Shown in pieces: positions 13,080 to 19,920 of a stretch of DNA of 64,000 nt. The stretch is taken from the IMG/VR virus record IMGVR_UViG_3300040801_001810, positions 1 through 64,000 of that record, one strand, 5' to 3'. Positions within the stretch are counted from its first letter, which is position 1, and each line of letters begins with the position of its first letter. The stretch is from a virus. A program made the position numbers and the translations under genes. A model generated the notes under the pieces. The model saw nothing but the letters and a program-made list of their open reading frames with translations. It was not told the DNA's origin and made no database searches.

Positions 13080-13505
13080 ATGACTCAGTTAGAAAAAGCT
13101 ATTACAATCGCTACAATGGCTCATGCAGGGCAACAAGATAAAGAGGGGCAACCTTACATCTTACATCCTTTGCGTGTCATGATGAGTCTCCAAGGAGACG
13201 TATTAAGAACTATAGCTGTTCTTCATGATGTAGTTGAAGATACTATTTTAACTCTTGATGATCTAAAAGATGATTTTGAAGACGTAGTTGTAGAAGCGGT
13301 AGAAGCTATGACTCACCCTAAAAGCGAATCATATGATGATTACCTACAACGAGTATTAGATAATGTACTAGCTAGAACTGTTAAACTGGCTGATTTACGA
13401 GATAATATCAGTCCAGTAAGATTATACAAATTGGATCCAGATACAATAGTAAGATTAACTAAGAAATATACTAAAGCTATTAAATTACTAGAAGGTTGGA
13501 AATGA
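13080..13505 (+). CDS. HD hydrolase, SpoT/MESH1-like
   Basis: 141 residues, the size of a stand-alone small alarmone hydrolase. Conserved motifs: AHAGQQDKEGQPYILHPLRV (14-33, metal ligand His29), LHDVVEDT (HD at 49-50, ED at 53-54) and VKLADLRDN near residue 100. These match the RelA/SpoT hydrolase domain, which removes pyrophosphate from (p)ppGpp using Mn2+. No synthetase domain is present. Inference: lowers host alarmone to keep macromolecular synthesis going, though other nucleotides are possible substrates. Starts eight bases after the HTH gene. Confidence 0.8.
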   Translation: MTQLEKAITIATMAHAGQQDKEGQPYILHPLRVMMSLQGDVLRTIAVLHDVVEDTILTLDDLKDDFEDVVVEAVEAMTHPKSESYDDYLQRVLDNVLARTVKLADLRDNISPVRLYKLDPDTIVRLTKKYTKAIKLLEGWK

Positions 13506-13723
13506 AGGAAGAATACGGATTTTTTGTAGAATATGGAGATGGCTTCTATTCTCAAAGTTATGAAAAGTTGAGTGATGCACGAAATGATGCAAAATCGCAT
13601 TCTACGAAAAAATTGAGAATTTTCCATGGTAAGCTAAAACGTCAAAATGACAATATAATTGATGATAGACAATTATCGCTTGTTCCAAGGTTAGGCGGAT
13701 ATGAGAAAACTAACTCTAAATGA
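13502..13723 (+). CDS. Small hypothetical protein
   Basis: 73 residues from ATG 13502 (ATGA overlap). EEYGFFVEYGDGFYSQSYEKL suggests a small beta-hairpin unit, with a basic C-terminal half. Its last 20 codons overlap the next ORF. Not recognised. Confidence 0.5.
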   Translation: MKEEYGFFVEYGDGFYSQSYEKLSDARNDAKSHSTKKLRIFHGKLKRQNDNIIDDRQLSLVPRLGGYEKTNSK

Positions 13724-13871
13724 GAAAATCACTTTTAAAGGTATATTAGCCAGATGGCATGTTCCTGATTATATTCTAATAAAACTAGATATGGAACATT
13801 TGATGTTTTGTTGGTATAGACTTACTGGAACAAGTTTAATAAAGTATGGAAAATTTATTGGGAGGGTTTGA
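13701..13871 (+). CDS. Small ORF ending inside tRNA-Ser
   Basis: 56 residues, MRKLTLNEKITFKG... to ...KFIGRV, with a GGCGG site at 13694-13698. The composition (helix then hydrophobic aromatic segment MFCWYRLTG) looks coding. Its TGA falls in the 5' part of tRNA-Ser(TGA), like two HNH genes in this island. Function unknown. Confidence 0.45.
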   Translation: MRKLTLNEKITFKGILARWHVPDYILIKLDMEHLMFCWYRLTGTSLIKYGKFIGRV

Positions 13872-13953
13872 CCCCAGTAGGGCGGGGCCTGGTCTTGAAA
13901 ACCAGTAGGCGGTGAAAGCTGCCATGGGAGTTCGAGTCTCTCACCCTCCACCA
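13861..13953 (+). tRNA. tRNA-Ser (anticodon TGA)
   Basis: Acceptor GGAGGGT pairs with ACCCTCC (13943-13949), CCA 13951-13953; discriminator is A rather than the usual G. Anticodon stem CTGGT/ACCAG closes CTTGAAA. Long variable arm (GGCGGTGAAAGCTGCC) fits Ser. Confidence 0.92.
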
Positions 13954-13968
13954 TTTAAGGAGTAAGAA

Positions 13969-14112
13969 ATGAGCACAGAAACAAAGAAATATTTAATTAA
14001 CGCAATGTTACTAATGCTTCTAGGAGCAGTATCTTTCATAGGCGGAATAGTATATCATAATTCTACTATTATTGAAGAGAAAGAAATTCCAATATTAGGT
14101 ATTGGTGCTTAA
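13969..14112 (+). CDS. Single-pass membrane mini-protein (47 aa)
   Basis: ATG 13969 after AAGGAG. Starts MSTETKKYLINAM; a hydrophobic helix covers about 12-28 (AMLLMLLGAVSFIGGIV), followed by an acidic tail (IIEEKEIPILGIGA). A small inner-membrane protein by appearance; function unknown. Confidence 0.6.
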   Translation: MSTETKKYLINAMLLMLLGAVSFIGGIVYHNSTIIEEKEIPILGIGA

Positions 14113-14114
14113 AT

Positions 14115-14351
14115 ATGGCTACAGTAAAAGAACACATAATTAATAACCAAAAGGTATATTTTGATTTTTACCGAAATGGTATTTTATATTATAAAACAGA
14201 AAAAGGCTTATTATTCGAAGTTCCAACTTCAGAAGCTGGGGATGCTTGTTTTAATAAAGAGGATAAAGCTATATTTTTTATGAGATATATTCGCAAGCAA
14301 TTAGCAGCTAATAAACAAGGTATGGAAGAATCACATATTCCCGCTTTGTAA
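14115..14351 (+). CDS. Conserved small hypothetical protein
   Basis: 78 residues. Strand-rich start (EHIINNQKVYFDFYRNGILYYKT), then a polar loop and the helical FMRYIRKQLAANKQG. Similar sequences occur in other large phages as I recall, without assigned function. Followed by the repeated non-coding element. Confidence 0.6.
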   Translation: MATVKEHIINNQKVYFDFYRNGILYYKTEKGLLFEVPTSEAGDACFNKEDKAIFFMRYIRKQLAANKQGMEESHIPAL

Positions 14352-14400
14352 AGCCTACGCACGGGGAAATCGTAAAAATTTTGGTGAAGATTTGAGAATT
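14352..14400 (+). repeat. Intergenic element, copy A
   Basis: About 84% identical over 45 bases to 28631-28675. Shared blocks are TACGCACGG, GAAAT, AAAAATTTTGGTG and GATTT. AAATC...GATTT can pair across the element. In both places it begins just after the stop of a conserved small gene and ends 18-30 bases before the next start codon. Candidate promoter, operator or RNA element. After this copy a run of seven T follows at about 14405-14411. Confidence 0.75.
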
Positions 14401-14429
14401 TGAACTTTTTTTAGAAAATTGGGATTAAA

Positions 14430-14792
14430 ATGCGAGTTTTTATTTTAGAAGATACAGAAGAAAGAATTAAAAAATTTAAACAAAATCTAATTGGTCATGA
14501 AATTATTGTAACTAAAGATACAAAAGAAGCAATAACTATCTTAGATGCAAATGAACCATTTGATTATATATGTTTAGATCATGATATGGGAGTTACCTTT
14601 GAACAACCAGGAGAAGGTACAGGATTTGAAGTTGCGGAATGGATAGCTAAACATCCAGAAAAGAAACCTAGAAAACTACTTATACATAGCATGAATAATG
14701 TTGGAGCTGCTGCTATGATGAGAGTATTAGGAGACGTAGGTATGAGAGCAACTTATATTCCTTTTCTATGGGACAAAATTCGAGCAAATTAA
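14430..14792 (+). CDS. Receiver-like domain, cyclic-phosphate type
   Basis: 120 residues forming one domain. MRVFILEDTEERIKKF with the acidic cluster at 7-11, then FDYICLDHDMG with D50-H51-D52, and KLLIHSMN later. The L-D-H-D motif distinguishes the 'cyclic-phosphate processing receiver' group from ordinary response regulators. No output domain. That group has been predicted, in the comparative genomics literature, to act on RNA or nucleotide ends with cyclic phosphates; the RNA ligase gene 500 bases downstream agrees with such a role. Activity not proven. Confidence 0.7.
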   Translation: MRVFILEDTEERIKKFKQNLIGHEIIVTKDTKEAITILDANEPFDYICLDHDMGVTFEQPGEGTGFEVAEWIAKHPEKKPRKLLIHSMNNVGAAAMMRVLGDVGMRATYIPFLWDKIRAN

Positions 14793-14796
14793 CATG

Positions 14797-14872
14797 GTGG
14801 CAGTAGCTCAGTTGGTAGAGCAGTAGATTGTGGTTCTACGGGTCAGGAGTTCAAACCTCCTCTGTCACACCA
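14797..14872 (+). tRNA. tRNA-His (anticodon GTG)
   Basis: Acceptor GTGGCAG pairs with CTGTCAC (14862-14868) with one G-T pair; CCA 14870-14872. Anticodon stem GTAGA/TCTAC closes TTGTGGT. Position 73 is A, where His tRNAs normally have C opposite G-1. Last tRNA of the island. Confidence 0.92.
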
Positions 14873-14888
14873 CCTAATTTGGATTACT

Positions 14889-15086
14889 ATGAAACCAGTA
14901 TTAGTTAGAACTAGTAGTGTATACTTTGCTGAGAAACATAAAGATATACTCAAAGAAGAACTAGCTATAAATGAGCTGGTTAGTAAACTTAAATATATTC
15001 AGCAATCTAAAGTTCAGCAGCTCGCTAACGTAATCGGTCAGCTTAGAGACAAGAGGCACAGGTTGAGAAAAGTGAGACTTAGATAA
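14889..15086 (+). CDS. Small basic helical protein
   Basis: 65 residues, largely helical (KDILKEELAINELVSKLKYIQQSKVQQLANVIGQL) with an Arg-rich end (RDKRHRLRKVRLR). May bind RNA or DNA by composition. Shares its last base with the next start codon. Not recognised. Confidence 0.5.
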   Translation: MKPVLVRTSSVYFAEKHKDILKEELAINELVSKLKYIQQSKVQQLANVIGQLRDKRHRLRKVRLR

Positions 15087-15286
15087 TGGAAGAATTCGAT
15101 AAACTATATAAAGATTGGTTCTTAGATGGAAATCTAACCATTAATGATAAACATTATGGTCAAGTTATGTGGAATTACAAAGAAATGTTAAAGCATTTAA
15201 CTGGAACTGAAAATATATGCGAAGTAGATATAGAAGAAGAACCAATACCTCAAAAGGTATCTAAATTAAATATACGGAGAGACTAA
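15086..15286 (+). CDS. Small acidic hypothetical protein
   Basis: 66 residues, MEEFDKLYKDWFLDGN..., acidic near the end (EVDIEEEPIPQ). Its stop overlaps the RNA ligase start (TAATG), so it is translated with it. Not recognised. Confidence 0.5.
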   Translation: MEEFDKLYKDWFLDGNLTINDKHYGQVMWNYKEMLKHLTGTENICEVDIEEEPIPQKVSKLNIRRD

Positions 15287-16428
15287 TGAGAAAACTAGCA
15301 TCAATTAGAACAGTAGGAGATATAAGACCTATTCCAGATGCTGATGCTATAGAAGTAGCAATAGTAGATGGTTGGGAATGTGTTGTTAAGAAAAATGAAT
15401 TTAGTATTGGTGATAAATGCGTATACATTGAAATTGATAGTATTGTACCACCAAAACCCGAATTTGAATTCTTAGAAAAACGCAGATATAGAGTAAGAAC
15501 TATTAAATTACGTAAACAAGTATCTCAAGGACTAGCATTACCTTTAAGTGCTGTTGGTATTAAAGATAATTATCCTGTAGGAAAAGATGTTACTGAGGAA
15601 CTAGGTGTAGTTAAATATGATCCTCAAGCTCAAAAAGAAAAGAACATGCGTGAAGCTGAGCTTCAAAAGAAAAGCAAGATGTTTAAGTGGCTAATGAGAT
15701 TCGGTTGGTTTAGAAAGCTACAAAAAGGTAAGCGTAAGAATTGGCCTTATTGGATAGCTAAAACTGATGAAGAACGAATTCAAAACATGCCTTCTGTCTT
15801 ACGATATCATGCAGATACTATTTGTTATGCTACAGAGAAAGTAGATGGTAGTAGCGCTAGCTATTCTCTTAAACTTATTGGTAAGTTTCTTTGGTTTAAG
15901 GATATTATTTTTACTGTATGTAGTCGTAATATGTGGCTACAACGTAAGAGACAGAAGTTTACTACGCAAAGCTATAGCTTTGATAGTAATAACTATTGGA
16001 ATATAGCTAAGAAATATGATCTTGAACGTAAGCTACGAGCTATGGGTAAAGAATTAGTTATTCAAGGCGAACTATTGGCAGATGGAGTTCAAAAGAATAA
16101 GTACTTAGTTAAGCCAGGAGATGTTAAGTTTAGAGTATATAATATCTATGATGTTAAAGAAGACACTTGGCTTGGTCTGAATGGTATCAGAACATATTGT
16201 AAAGCACTTGATCTTACTATGGTTCCTATTGTATGGACTGGTAGACTTAAAGAACTTGGAACTACTGTAGCAGAAGTAGTTGAAAAAGCTAAGGGTAAAT
16301 CTGAACTAAATCCTAAGGTTCACAGAGAAGGTATTGTAATTAGACAACTCTTATCTGAAAAAGGTAAGAGAGGTATGAGTTTTAAAGCTATTAACCCTGA
16401 CTTCCTACTTAAATATGAATCAGAATGA
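15286..16428 (+). CDS. RNA ligase, Rnl5/DraRnl-like
   Basis: 380 residues. N-terminal OB-like domain (1-110: IRTVGDIRPIPDADAIEVAIVDGWECVV, KCVYIEIDSIVP), then the nucleotidyltransferase domain with Lys185 in ATEKVDGSSAS (motif I), CSRN (motif Ia/III region), IQGELL (motif IIIa/IV region), REGIVIR (motif IV) and SFKAINPDFLLKYE (motif V). An N-terminal OB-fold before the ligase core is the arrangement of the Deinococcus DraRnl (Rnl5) family, which joins 3'-OH to 5'-phosphate, preferring nicked RNA. Inference: repairs cleaved tRNA or mRNA. Context: near tRNA-His and the receiver-like domain. Confidence 0.82.
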   Translation: MRKLASIRTVGDIRPIPDADAIEVAIVDGWECVVKKNEFSIGDKCVYIEIDSIVPPKPEFEFLEKRRYRVRTIKLRKQVSQGLALPLSAVGIKDNYPVGKDVTEELGVVKYDPQAQKEKNMREAELQKKSKMFKWLMRFGWFRKLQKGKRKNWPYWIAKTDEERIQNMPSVLRYHADTICYATEKVDGSSASYSLKLIGKFLWFKDIIFTVCSRNMWLQRKRQKFTTQSYSFDSNNYWNIAKKYDLERKLRAMGKELVIQGELLADGVQKNKYLVKPGDVKFRVYNIYDVKEDTWLGLNGIRTYCKALDLTMVPIVWTGRLKELGTTVAEVVEKAKGKSELNPKVHREGIVIRQLLSEKGKRGMSFKAINPDFLLKYESE

Positions 16429-16693
16429 TATACCTAATCCATACAAAGTAATACAAGCTAGAGATACAACTCACGGATACTGTAAAAAGTGCTGTGGGTT
16501 TTATGCTATGTTTGATAATCTATGTGCCGATTGTTATCTAGAAGAGAATGTTCAAAAATATTTAGACAGTCTTAAAGAAAGAAGTCTAATGATTAGAGCA
16601 AATGGACTATCAAAAAAGAAAAAAGAAAATATTAATAAGAGATTAACCAAAGGGTGGGTTAAGTTTAATCTAAGAACATTCACCATTGACTAA
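16415..16693 (+). CDS. Small zinc-binding hypothetical protein
   Basis: 92 residues overlapping the ligase end. CKKCCGF (about 23) and CADCYL (about 37) form a probable zinc site; the C-terminal half is basic (GLSKKKKENINKRLTKG). The last codons hold the -35 element of the small-RNA promoter. Function unknown. Confidence 0.6.
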   Translation: MNQNDIPNPYKVIQARDTTHGYCKKCCGFYAMFDNLCADCYLEENVQKYLDSLKERSLMIRANGLSKKKKENINKRLTKGWVKFNLRTFTID

Positions 16694-16714
16694 TCTTAAA
16701 CAAAATATTATATT
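16686..16714 (+). promoter_or_regulatory. Promoter of the candidate small RNA
   Basis: TTGACT (16686-16691), 17-base spacer, TATATT (16709-16714), identical to the hexamers at 8771, 46577 and 49605. Predicted RNA start near 16721. Confidence 0.75.
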
Positions 16715-16720
16715 TATAGT

Positions 16721-16823
16721 GAACTTTACAACAGTTCGCTTGCCCGTGTAGGGACGCTAAAATAGTTGTGTTATCCTCCCACATAGCAGAGAAGTAGTAG
16801 AAATATTACTTCTCTGCTTTTTT
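16721..16823 (+). ncRNA. Candidate small regulatory RNA (~103 nt)
   Basis: No ORF lies between its own promoter (16686-16714) and a strong terminator (16786-16823). Predicted folds: GAAC/GTTC at the 5' end, then GCTA/TAGC enclosing TGTG/CACA whose loop displays TCCTCC (about 16774-16779), complementary to ribosome binding sites. The layout suggests a trans-acting RNA that masks Shine-Dalgarno sequences. No family recognised. Confidence 0.65.
16786..16823 (+). terminator. Rho-independent terminator
   Basis: Perfect 11-bp stem GCAGAGAAGTA (16786-16796) with TACTTCTCTGC (16807-16817), 10-base loop, six T. Ends the small RNA unit. Confidence 0.92.
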
Positions 16824-16829
16824 AATTTA

Positions 16830-16856
16830 GGTACCATATTTGGTACTGTTAGTACC
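16830..16856. promoter_or_regulatory. Possible operator (GGTAC repeats)
   Basis: Three half-sites: GGTACC (16830), GGTACT (16842) and AGTACC (16851). The last two form a perfect 6-bp inverted repeat around GTT. They lie just upstream of the promoter at 16868, a usual place for an activator or repressor site. Confidence 0.45.
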
Positions 16857-16867
16857 GCATCTTGCGA

Positions 16868-16896
16868 TTGATTTTACACCTTAAATACACTATATT
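16868..16896 (+). promoter_or_regulatory. Promoter for the OsmC-like operon
   Basis: TTGATT (16868-16873), 17-base spacer, TATATT (16891-16896). The predicted start falls at about 16903, the A of the ATG itself, and no ribosome binding site precedes the gene, so the message may be leaderless. Confidence 0.6.
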
Positions 16897-16902
16897 ATTA
16901 TT

Positions 16903-17319
16903 ATGATTGAAGTACACATTAGAGATAAAAATAAGTTAATTGGAATGATTTATCCTGGAAAAACTTTTTTAAGAGGAAGAACAGGACATAGTGCATTCTT
17001 TTATAATCCAATTGAATATCTACAGGCTGCGCTTGGCTTATGTATTGGAGGAAAGATAGTAGACTACTGTAGATTCAATGACTTAGACCCCAAGATATTC
17101 CAGAGTATAATAGTTAATACTAAAGATGACGTTCATACTATTACTATTCAACACCCAGAATCTCTAGAAGAAGAACATTTTGATAGACTTAAAAGGGAGT
17201 TAGTTAATTGTACTATAGCGAAACAATTAACTACTCCAATAGAAATAGCATGGACTCTTAATGATATTCCATTAGAAGAACTTATTAAAGAAGAAAAAGG
17301 TGGATGTTGTGGCTCTTAA
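16903..17319 (+). CDS. OsmC-like protein
   Basis: 138 residues. Family features: PIEYLQAALGLCIGG with Cys47 on the central helix, and LVNCTIAKQL with Cys103. In OsmC/Ohr enzymes the two cysteines reduce organic hydroperoxides. A further C-terminal GGCCGS is unusual. Known partners are lipoyl proteins or thiols; in phages a protective or regulatory role is only inferred. Start ATG 16903 lacks a ribosome binding site and may be read from a leaderless transcript. Confidence 0.72.
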   Translation: MIEVHIRDKNKLIGMIYPGKTFLRGRTGHSAFFYNPIEYLQAALGLCIGGKIVDYCRFNDLDPKIFQSIIVNTKDDVHTITIQHPESLEEEHFDRLKRELVNCTIAKQLTTPIEIAWTLNDIPLEELIKEEKGGCCGS

Positions 17320-17623
17320 TTTAAGACGAGGCGTTATTCAAGAACGCATAAAAGAACATAAGTTAGAAGTTGCTGCTAAAGTTGAGGACTTAACTGATTT
17401 TAATAATCTTAAAGTATGTATTACAGGAACAATTCCTGGTCGTACTAGAACTCAAGCCCAGAATCAATTAAAGAAACAATATCCATTTGTTACTTTTTCT
17501 AATTCAATTACTAAATCAGTTAATATTTTAGTTACAGGGTTTGGTACAGGTCAAACAAAATTTACTATGGCTAATAGATATGGTATTAAAATCGTTGACT
17601 GGAGTAAGGTATGGACAAAGTAA
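17300..17623 (+). CDS. BRCT-domain protein
   Basis: 107 residues. After a basic N-terminal helix, residues 36-105 form a BRCT fold: NLKVCITGTIPGRTRTQAQNQL, VTFSNSITKSVNILVTG and the terminal YGIKIVDWSKVW with the conserved Trp. Such domains occur at the end of bacterial NAD-dependent ligases and RFC and bind DNA ends or 5' phosphates. Here it is free-standing, probably a DNA-end-binding factor. Starts inside the OsmC-like gene after AAAGGTGG. Confidence 0.75.
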   Translation: MDVVALNLRRGVIQERIKEHKLEVAAKVEDLTDFNNLKVCITGTIPGRTRTQAQNQLKKQYPFVTFSNSITKSVNILVTGFGTGQTKFTMANRYGIKIVDWSKVWTK

Positions 17624-17877
17624 TTAAGGGACCTTGGCCTGAAGAAAATCATTTACAACAACATCAAAAAATGTTTGACAACCTAGTTACTTTATTATCA
17701 GACTGTGAAGATGTGGTTAAAGATAATCTTCCTAAAGATCCAAATAATAATACTGATTGGTCTGGCATATCAGTAGCATATATTTTACAATATGCTATGA
17801 TTAATACTCAGAAACTTACTCATACACACGAGGTACAAGATGTCACAAGTATGGACACCAAAGAAGTTCCTATTTGA
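17611..17877 (+). CDS. Small hypothetical protein
   Basis: 88 residues, helical in the middle (HQKMFDNLVTLLSDCEDVV, SVAYILQYAMINTQKL). Overlaps the gene before by 13 bases and the next by 38, so it is embedded in a tight operon. Not recognised. Confidence 0.5.
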   Translation: MDKVIKGPWPEENHLQQHQKMFDNLVTLLSDCEDVVKDNLPKDPNNNTDWSGISVAYILQYAMINTQKLTHTHEVQDVTSMDTKEVPI

Positions 17878-18481
17878 CTTAGACGAAACACTATATGTTG
17901 GCGATTTAATATTTATTGCATCCTGTATGTTGACGAGAGAAAAATTAATTGATAGAATATATACAGGAAAAGATGTTACAAAATTTCCTGACATGGATGG
18001 TGTTCCTGATATAGTTAGAGAAAAAACTATTGAATTATTTTCTGATCCAATATACGGAGCAGTAGAAAAGACACCAATAGCTGGTGCGTTTAATATGCTT
18101 GAAGTATTATCTATGCGTAATAATCACATAGGTGTATTAACTGCTCGCCCACAATGTATTAGAAAAGCTACTGAGTTTGCATTATGGAGAGATTTTCCTC
18201 ATATTAATATAGAAATCTTGTTTGCAAATACAAGTAATACAGGATGCAAAAGTGTATCTAAAACAAAATTGCTTAAACAATTTAATCCTGATTATTATTT
18301 TGATGATCACTTTGAATATTGTAAAGAGGCAAAGAAGACATGTCCTAATTGTAATGTATTTATGATTTCAAATTCACATACAAGATGGAACCAGGAGATT
18401 TCTTCACTTTCATTAGATACTATTAAAAAAATAAAAAGTATAAATGACTTTGATATGAGAGGGTTTTTATATGGGGTATAA
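17840..18481 (+). CDS. HAD-superfamily phosphatase
   Basis: 213 residues. Motif I FDLDETLY near residue 12 with the catalytic aspartates, motif II Thr in GVLTARPQ, a Lys in the SVSKTKLL region and motif IV YYFDDHFEYC. A C1-type helical cap lies between motifs I and II. The family hydrolyses phosphate esters through an aspartyl-phosphate. Cys pair CPNC late in the chain. Substrate unknown; a nucleotide or sugar phosphate, or RNA end, is possible. Confidence 0.75.
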   Translation: MSQVWTPKKFLFDLDETLYVGDLIFIASCMLTREKLIDRIYTGKDVTKFPDMDGVPDIVREKTIELFSDPIYGAVEKTPIAGAFNMLEVLSMRNNHIGVLTARPQCIRKATEFALWRDFPHINIEILFANTSNTGCKSVSKTKLLKQFNPDYYFDDHFEYCKEAKKTCPNCNVFMISNSHTRWNQEISSLSLDTIKKIKSINDFDMRGFLYGV

Positions 18482-18680
18482 AAGTAGAAATCATTATGCT
18501 CAAGGCGAGAGCGTAACACAGGAACAATGGGATAGTATCTTTAAAAAGGAGCCTGACGGTGGGAGTTCAGTTAAGACAAGAGACAGCATCGAAGGAATTA
18601 GTAATAGTAAAACAAATGACGGAGAGAATAAAGAGAGTCAATCAGAGGAAGAATCTGGAAGCAGAAATAACACACGATAA
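18471..18680 (+). CDS. Ser/Glu-rich small ORF overlapping next gene
   Basis: 69 residues, MGYKSRNHYAQGESVTQEQW..., disordered after about 25 and rich in Ser, Glu, Gly and Asn. Starts inside the HAD gene and shares 122 bases with the next gene in another frame. Either a real overprinted gene or only its first part is functional. Low confidence. Confidence 0.4.
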   Translation: MGYKSRNHYAQGESVTQEQWDSIFKKEPDGGSSVKTRDSIEGISNSKTNDGENKESQSEEESGSRNNTR

Positions 18681-19020
18681 TACTATAATGTGTGAAGCAT
18701 TGTCCGAATCATTACAACAAATAGCTACTAAACTAAATACCGAATTGTGTTGTATAGTATCAGATGGAAGCGTTAAGATTCAGACCAGATATTCAATTAA
18801 AGATAAACGCTCCAAAGTATTAACACATATATGTCAGGAAACATCTTATCCATATATTCATAAATGGTTTAGTACAGAAGATACGTACAAACAAAAGATA
18901 AGAGAAGTAGAAAAGGATATAAGAAGATTAAATTTAGTACTCAACAACTCTCATGTAAATTTAATATCTTCTTCAGGAAAAGTACAAGTCAAAATTGAAA
19001 CAAGGAATAGGTATTTCTAA
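18559..19020 (+). CDS. Hypothetical protein, GTG start
   Basis: 153 residues. The GTG at 18559 has AAGGAG seven bases upstream, better than any later ATG. Helical basic start, then a small domain (IATKLNTELCCIVSDGSVKIQTRYSIKD) and a coiled-coil (DTYKQKIREVEKDIRRLNLVL). The stop overlaps the DUF3310 start. Not recognised. Confidence 0.6.
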   Translation: MGVQLRQETASKELVIVKQMTERIKRVNQRKNLEAEITHDNTIMCEALSESLQQIATKLNTELCCIVSDGSVKIQTRYSIKDKRSKVLTHICQETSYPYIHKWFSTEDTYKQKIREVEKDIRRLNLVLNNSHVNLISSSGKVQVKIETRNRYF

Positions 19021-19400
19021 TGGTAGACAATCCAAGAGCACATACAGATAAAGATAATCAAACACAAGGCGCACCATATAAACCAAGTGATCAACATATT
19101 AGAGCAAATTTTGGTACAGTTAAAGATGAAAAACAAACAGCACTTGATGTTCAAATTGGCGGAGGACATTATAAAGACTTTGCAATACAGCCTATTGAAT
19201 TTACTATGAAGAACAGTCTTAATTTCTGTCAAGGAAATATAATTAAGTATGTGTGTAGATATAATCATAAGAATGGTATTGAGGATTTGAAAAAAGCTAA
19301 ACATTATATAGACCTTCTAATTCAATTGGAGTACCAAGATGAGAATAAAAGGGAGAGTTCCGTCCAAGAAAACAGCCACTTATATCAAAAGGATGATTAG
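19020..19400 (+). CDS. DUF3310 protein
   Basis: 126 residues. The central block GGGHYKDFAIQPIEFTMKN, CQGNIIKYVCRYNHKNGIEDLKKAKHYIDLLI is the DUF3310 (SaV-like) domain, very common in phages and often found beside nucleotide metabolism genes. Its biochemical role is unresolved. N-terminal 35 residues are polar and disordered. The last 62 bases overlap the GntR-like gene. Confidence 0.8.
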   Translation: MVDNPRAHTDKDNQTQGAPYKPSDQHIRANFGTVKDEKQTALDVQIGGGHYKDFAIQPIEFTMKNSLNFCQGNIIKYVCRYNHKNGIEDLKKAKHYIDLLIQLEYQDENKRESSVQENSHLYQKDD

Positions 19401-19920
19401 TAGCGGAAAGTGGAACTGTAATAGTAAACTGCCTTCAATACTAAGCATAGCAGAAACATTAGGTGTGTCATACCAAACAGTAAGAAATGTAGTTAGAGTA
19501 TTTGAAAAAGAAGGAATGATTGAGAACTTTGGATCAATTGGATTCTTTGTAACACCAAAAGAAGTATTAGAAATAAAAGCAGTTAGTAAGAATAGATATT
19601 ACTCGCAGTTATTGAAAGCAAATTTGAATGCATATGATATGATAGTTGGAGAAGCAAAACAAATAAGAAATTGGATTATTAGCTATGATAAACATAGCGA
19701 AAGTATTAACTGTTTAAATATCGTATCAAATTCTGCAATACAGTGTACTATGAATGAACTAAATTCTATTCGAACAGATCTAATTAGATTAGAAAATATC
19801 ATTGGAACAAAGGGAGCAGAGTTTGCTTCTTTAAATAAAAGATATAAAAGACAACAAGAACTAATACCCATAGCTAAGATAGTCTTTAACTTTGAAAGGG
19901 AACTAGGAATAAATGTCTGA
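19339..19920 (+). CDS. GntR-like winged-helix regulator
   Basis: 193 residues. Residues 10-75 follow the GntR winged-helix pattern: ATYIKRMISSGKW, KLPSILSIAETLGVSYQTVRNVVRVFEKEGMIENFGSIGFFV (recognition helix SYQTVRNVV, then the wing). The rest is helical and likely an oligomerisation part, without a known ligand-binding fold. Inference: a phage transcription regulator. It starts inside the DUF3310 gene. Confidence 0.72.
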   Translation: MRIKGRVPSKKTATYIKRMISSGKWNCNSKLPSILSIAETLGVSYQTVRNVVRVFEKEGMIENFGSIGFFVTPKEVLEIKAVSKNRYYSQLLKANLNAYDMIVGEAKQIRNWIISYDKHSESINCLNIVSNSAIQCTMNELNSIRTDLIRLENIIGTKGAEFASLNKRYKRQQELIPIAKIVFNFERELGINV

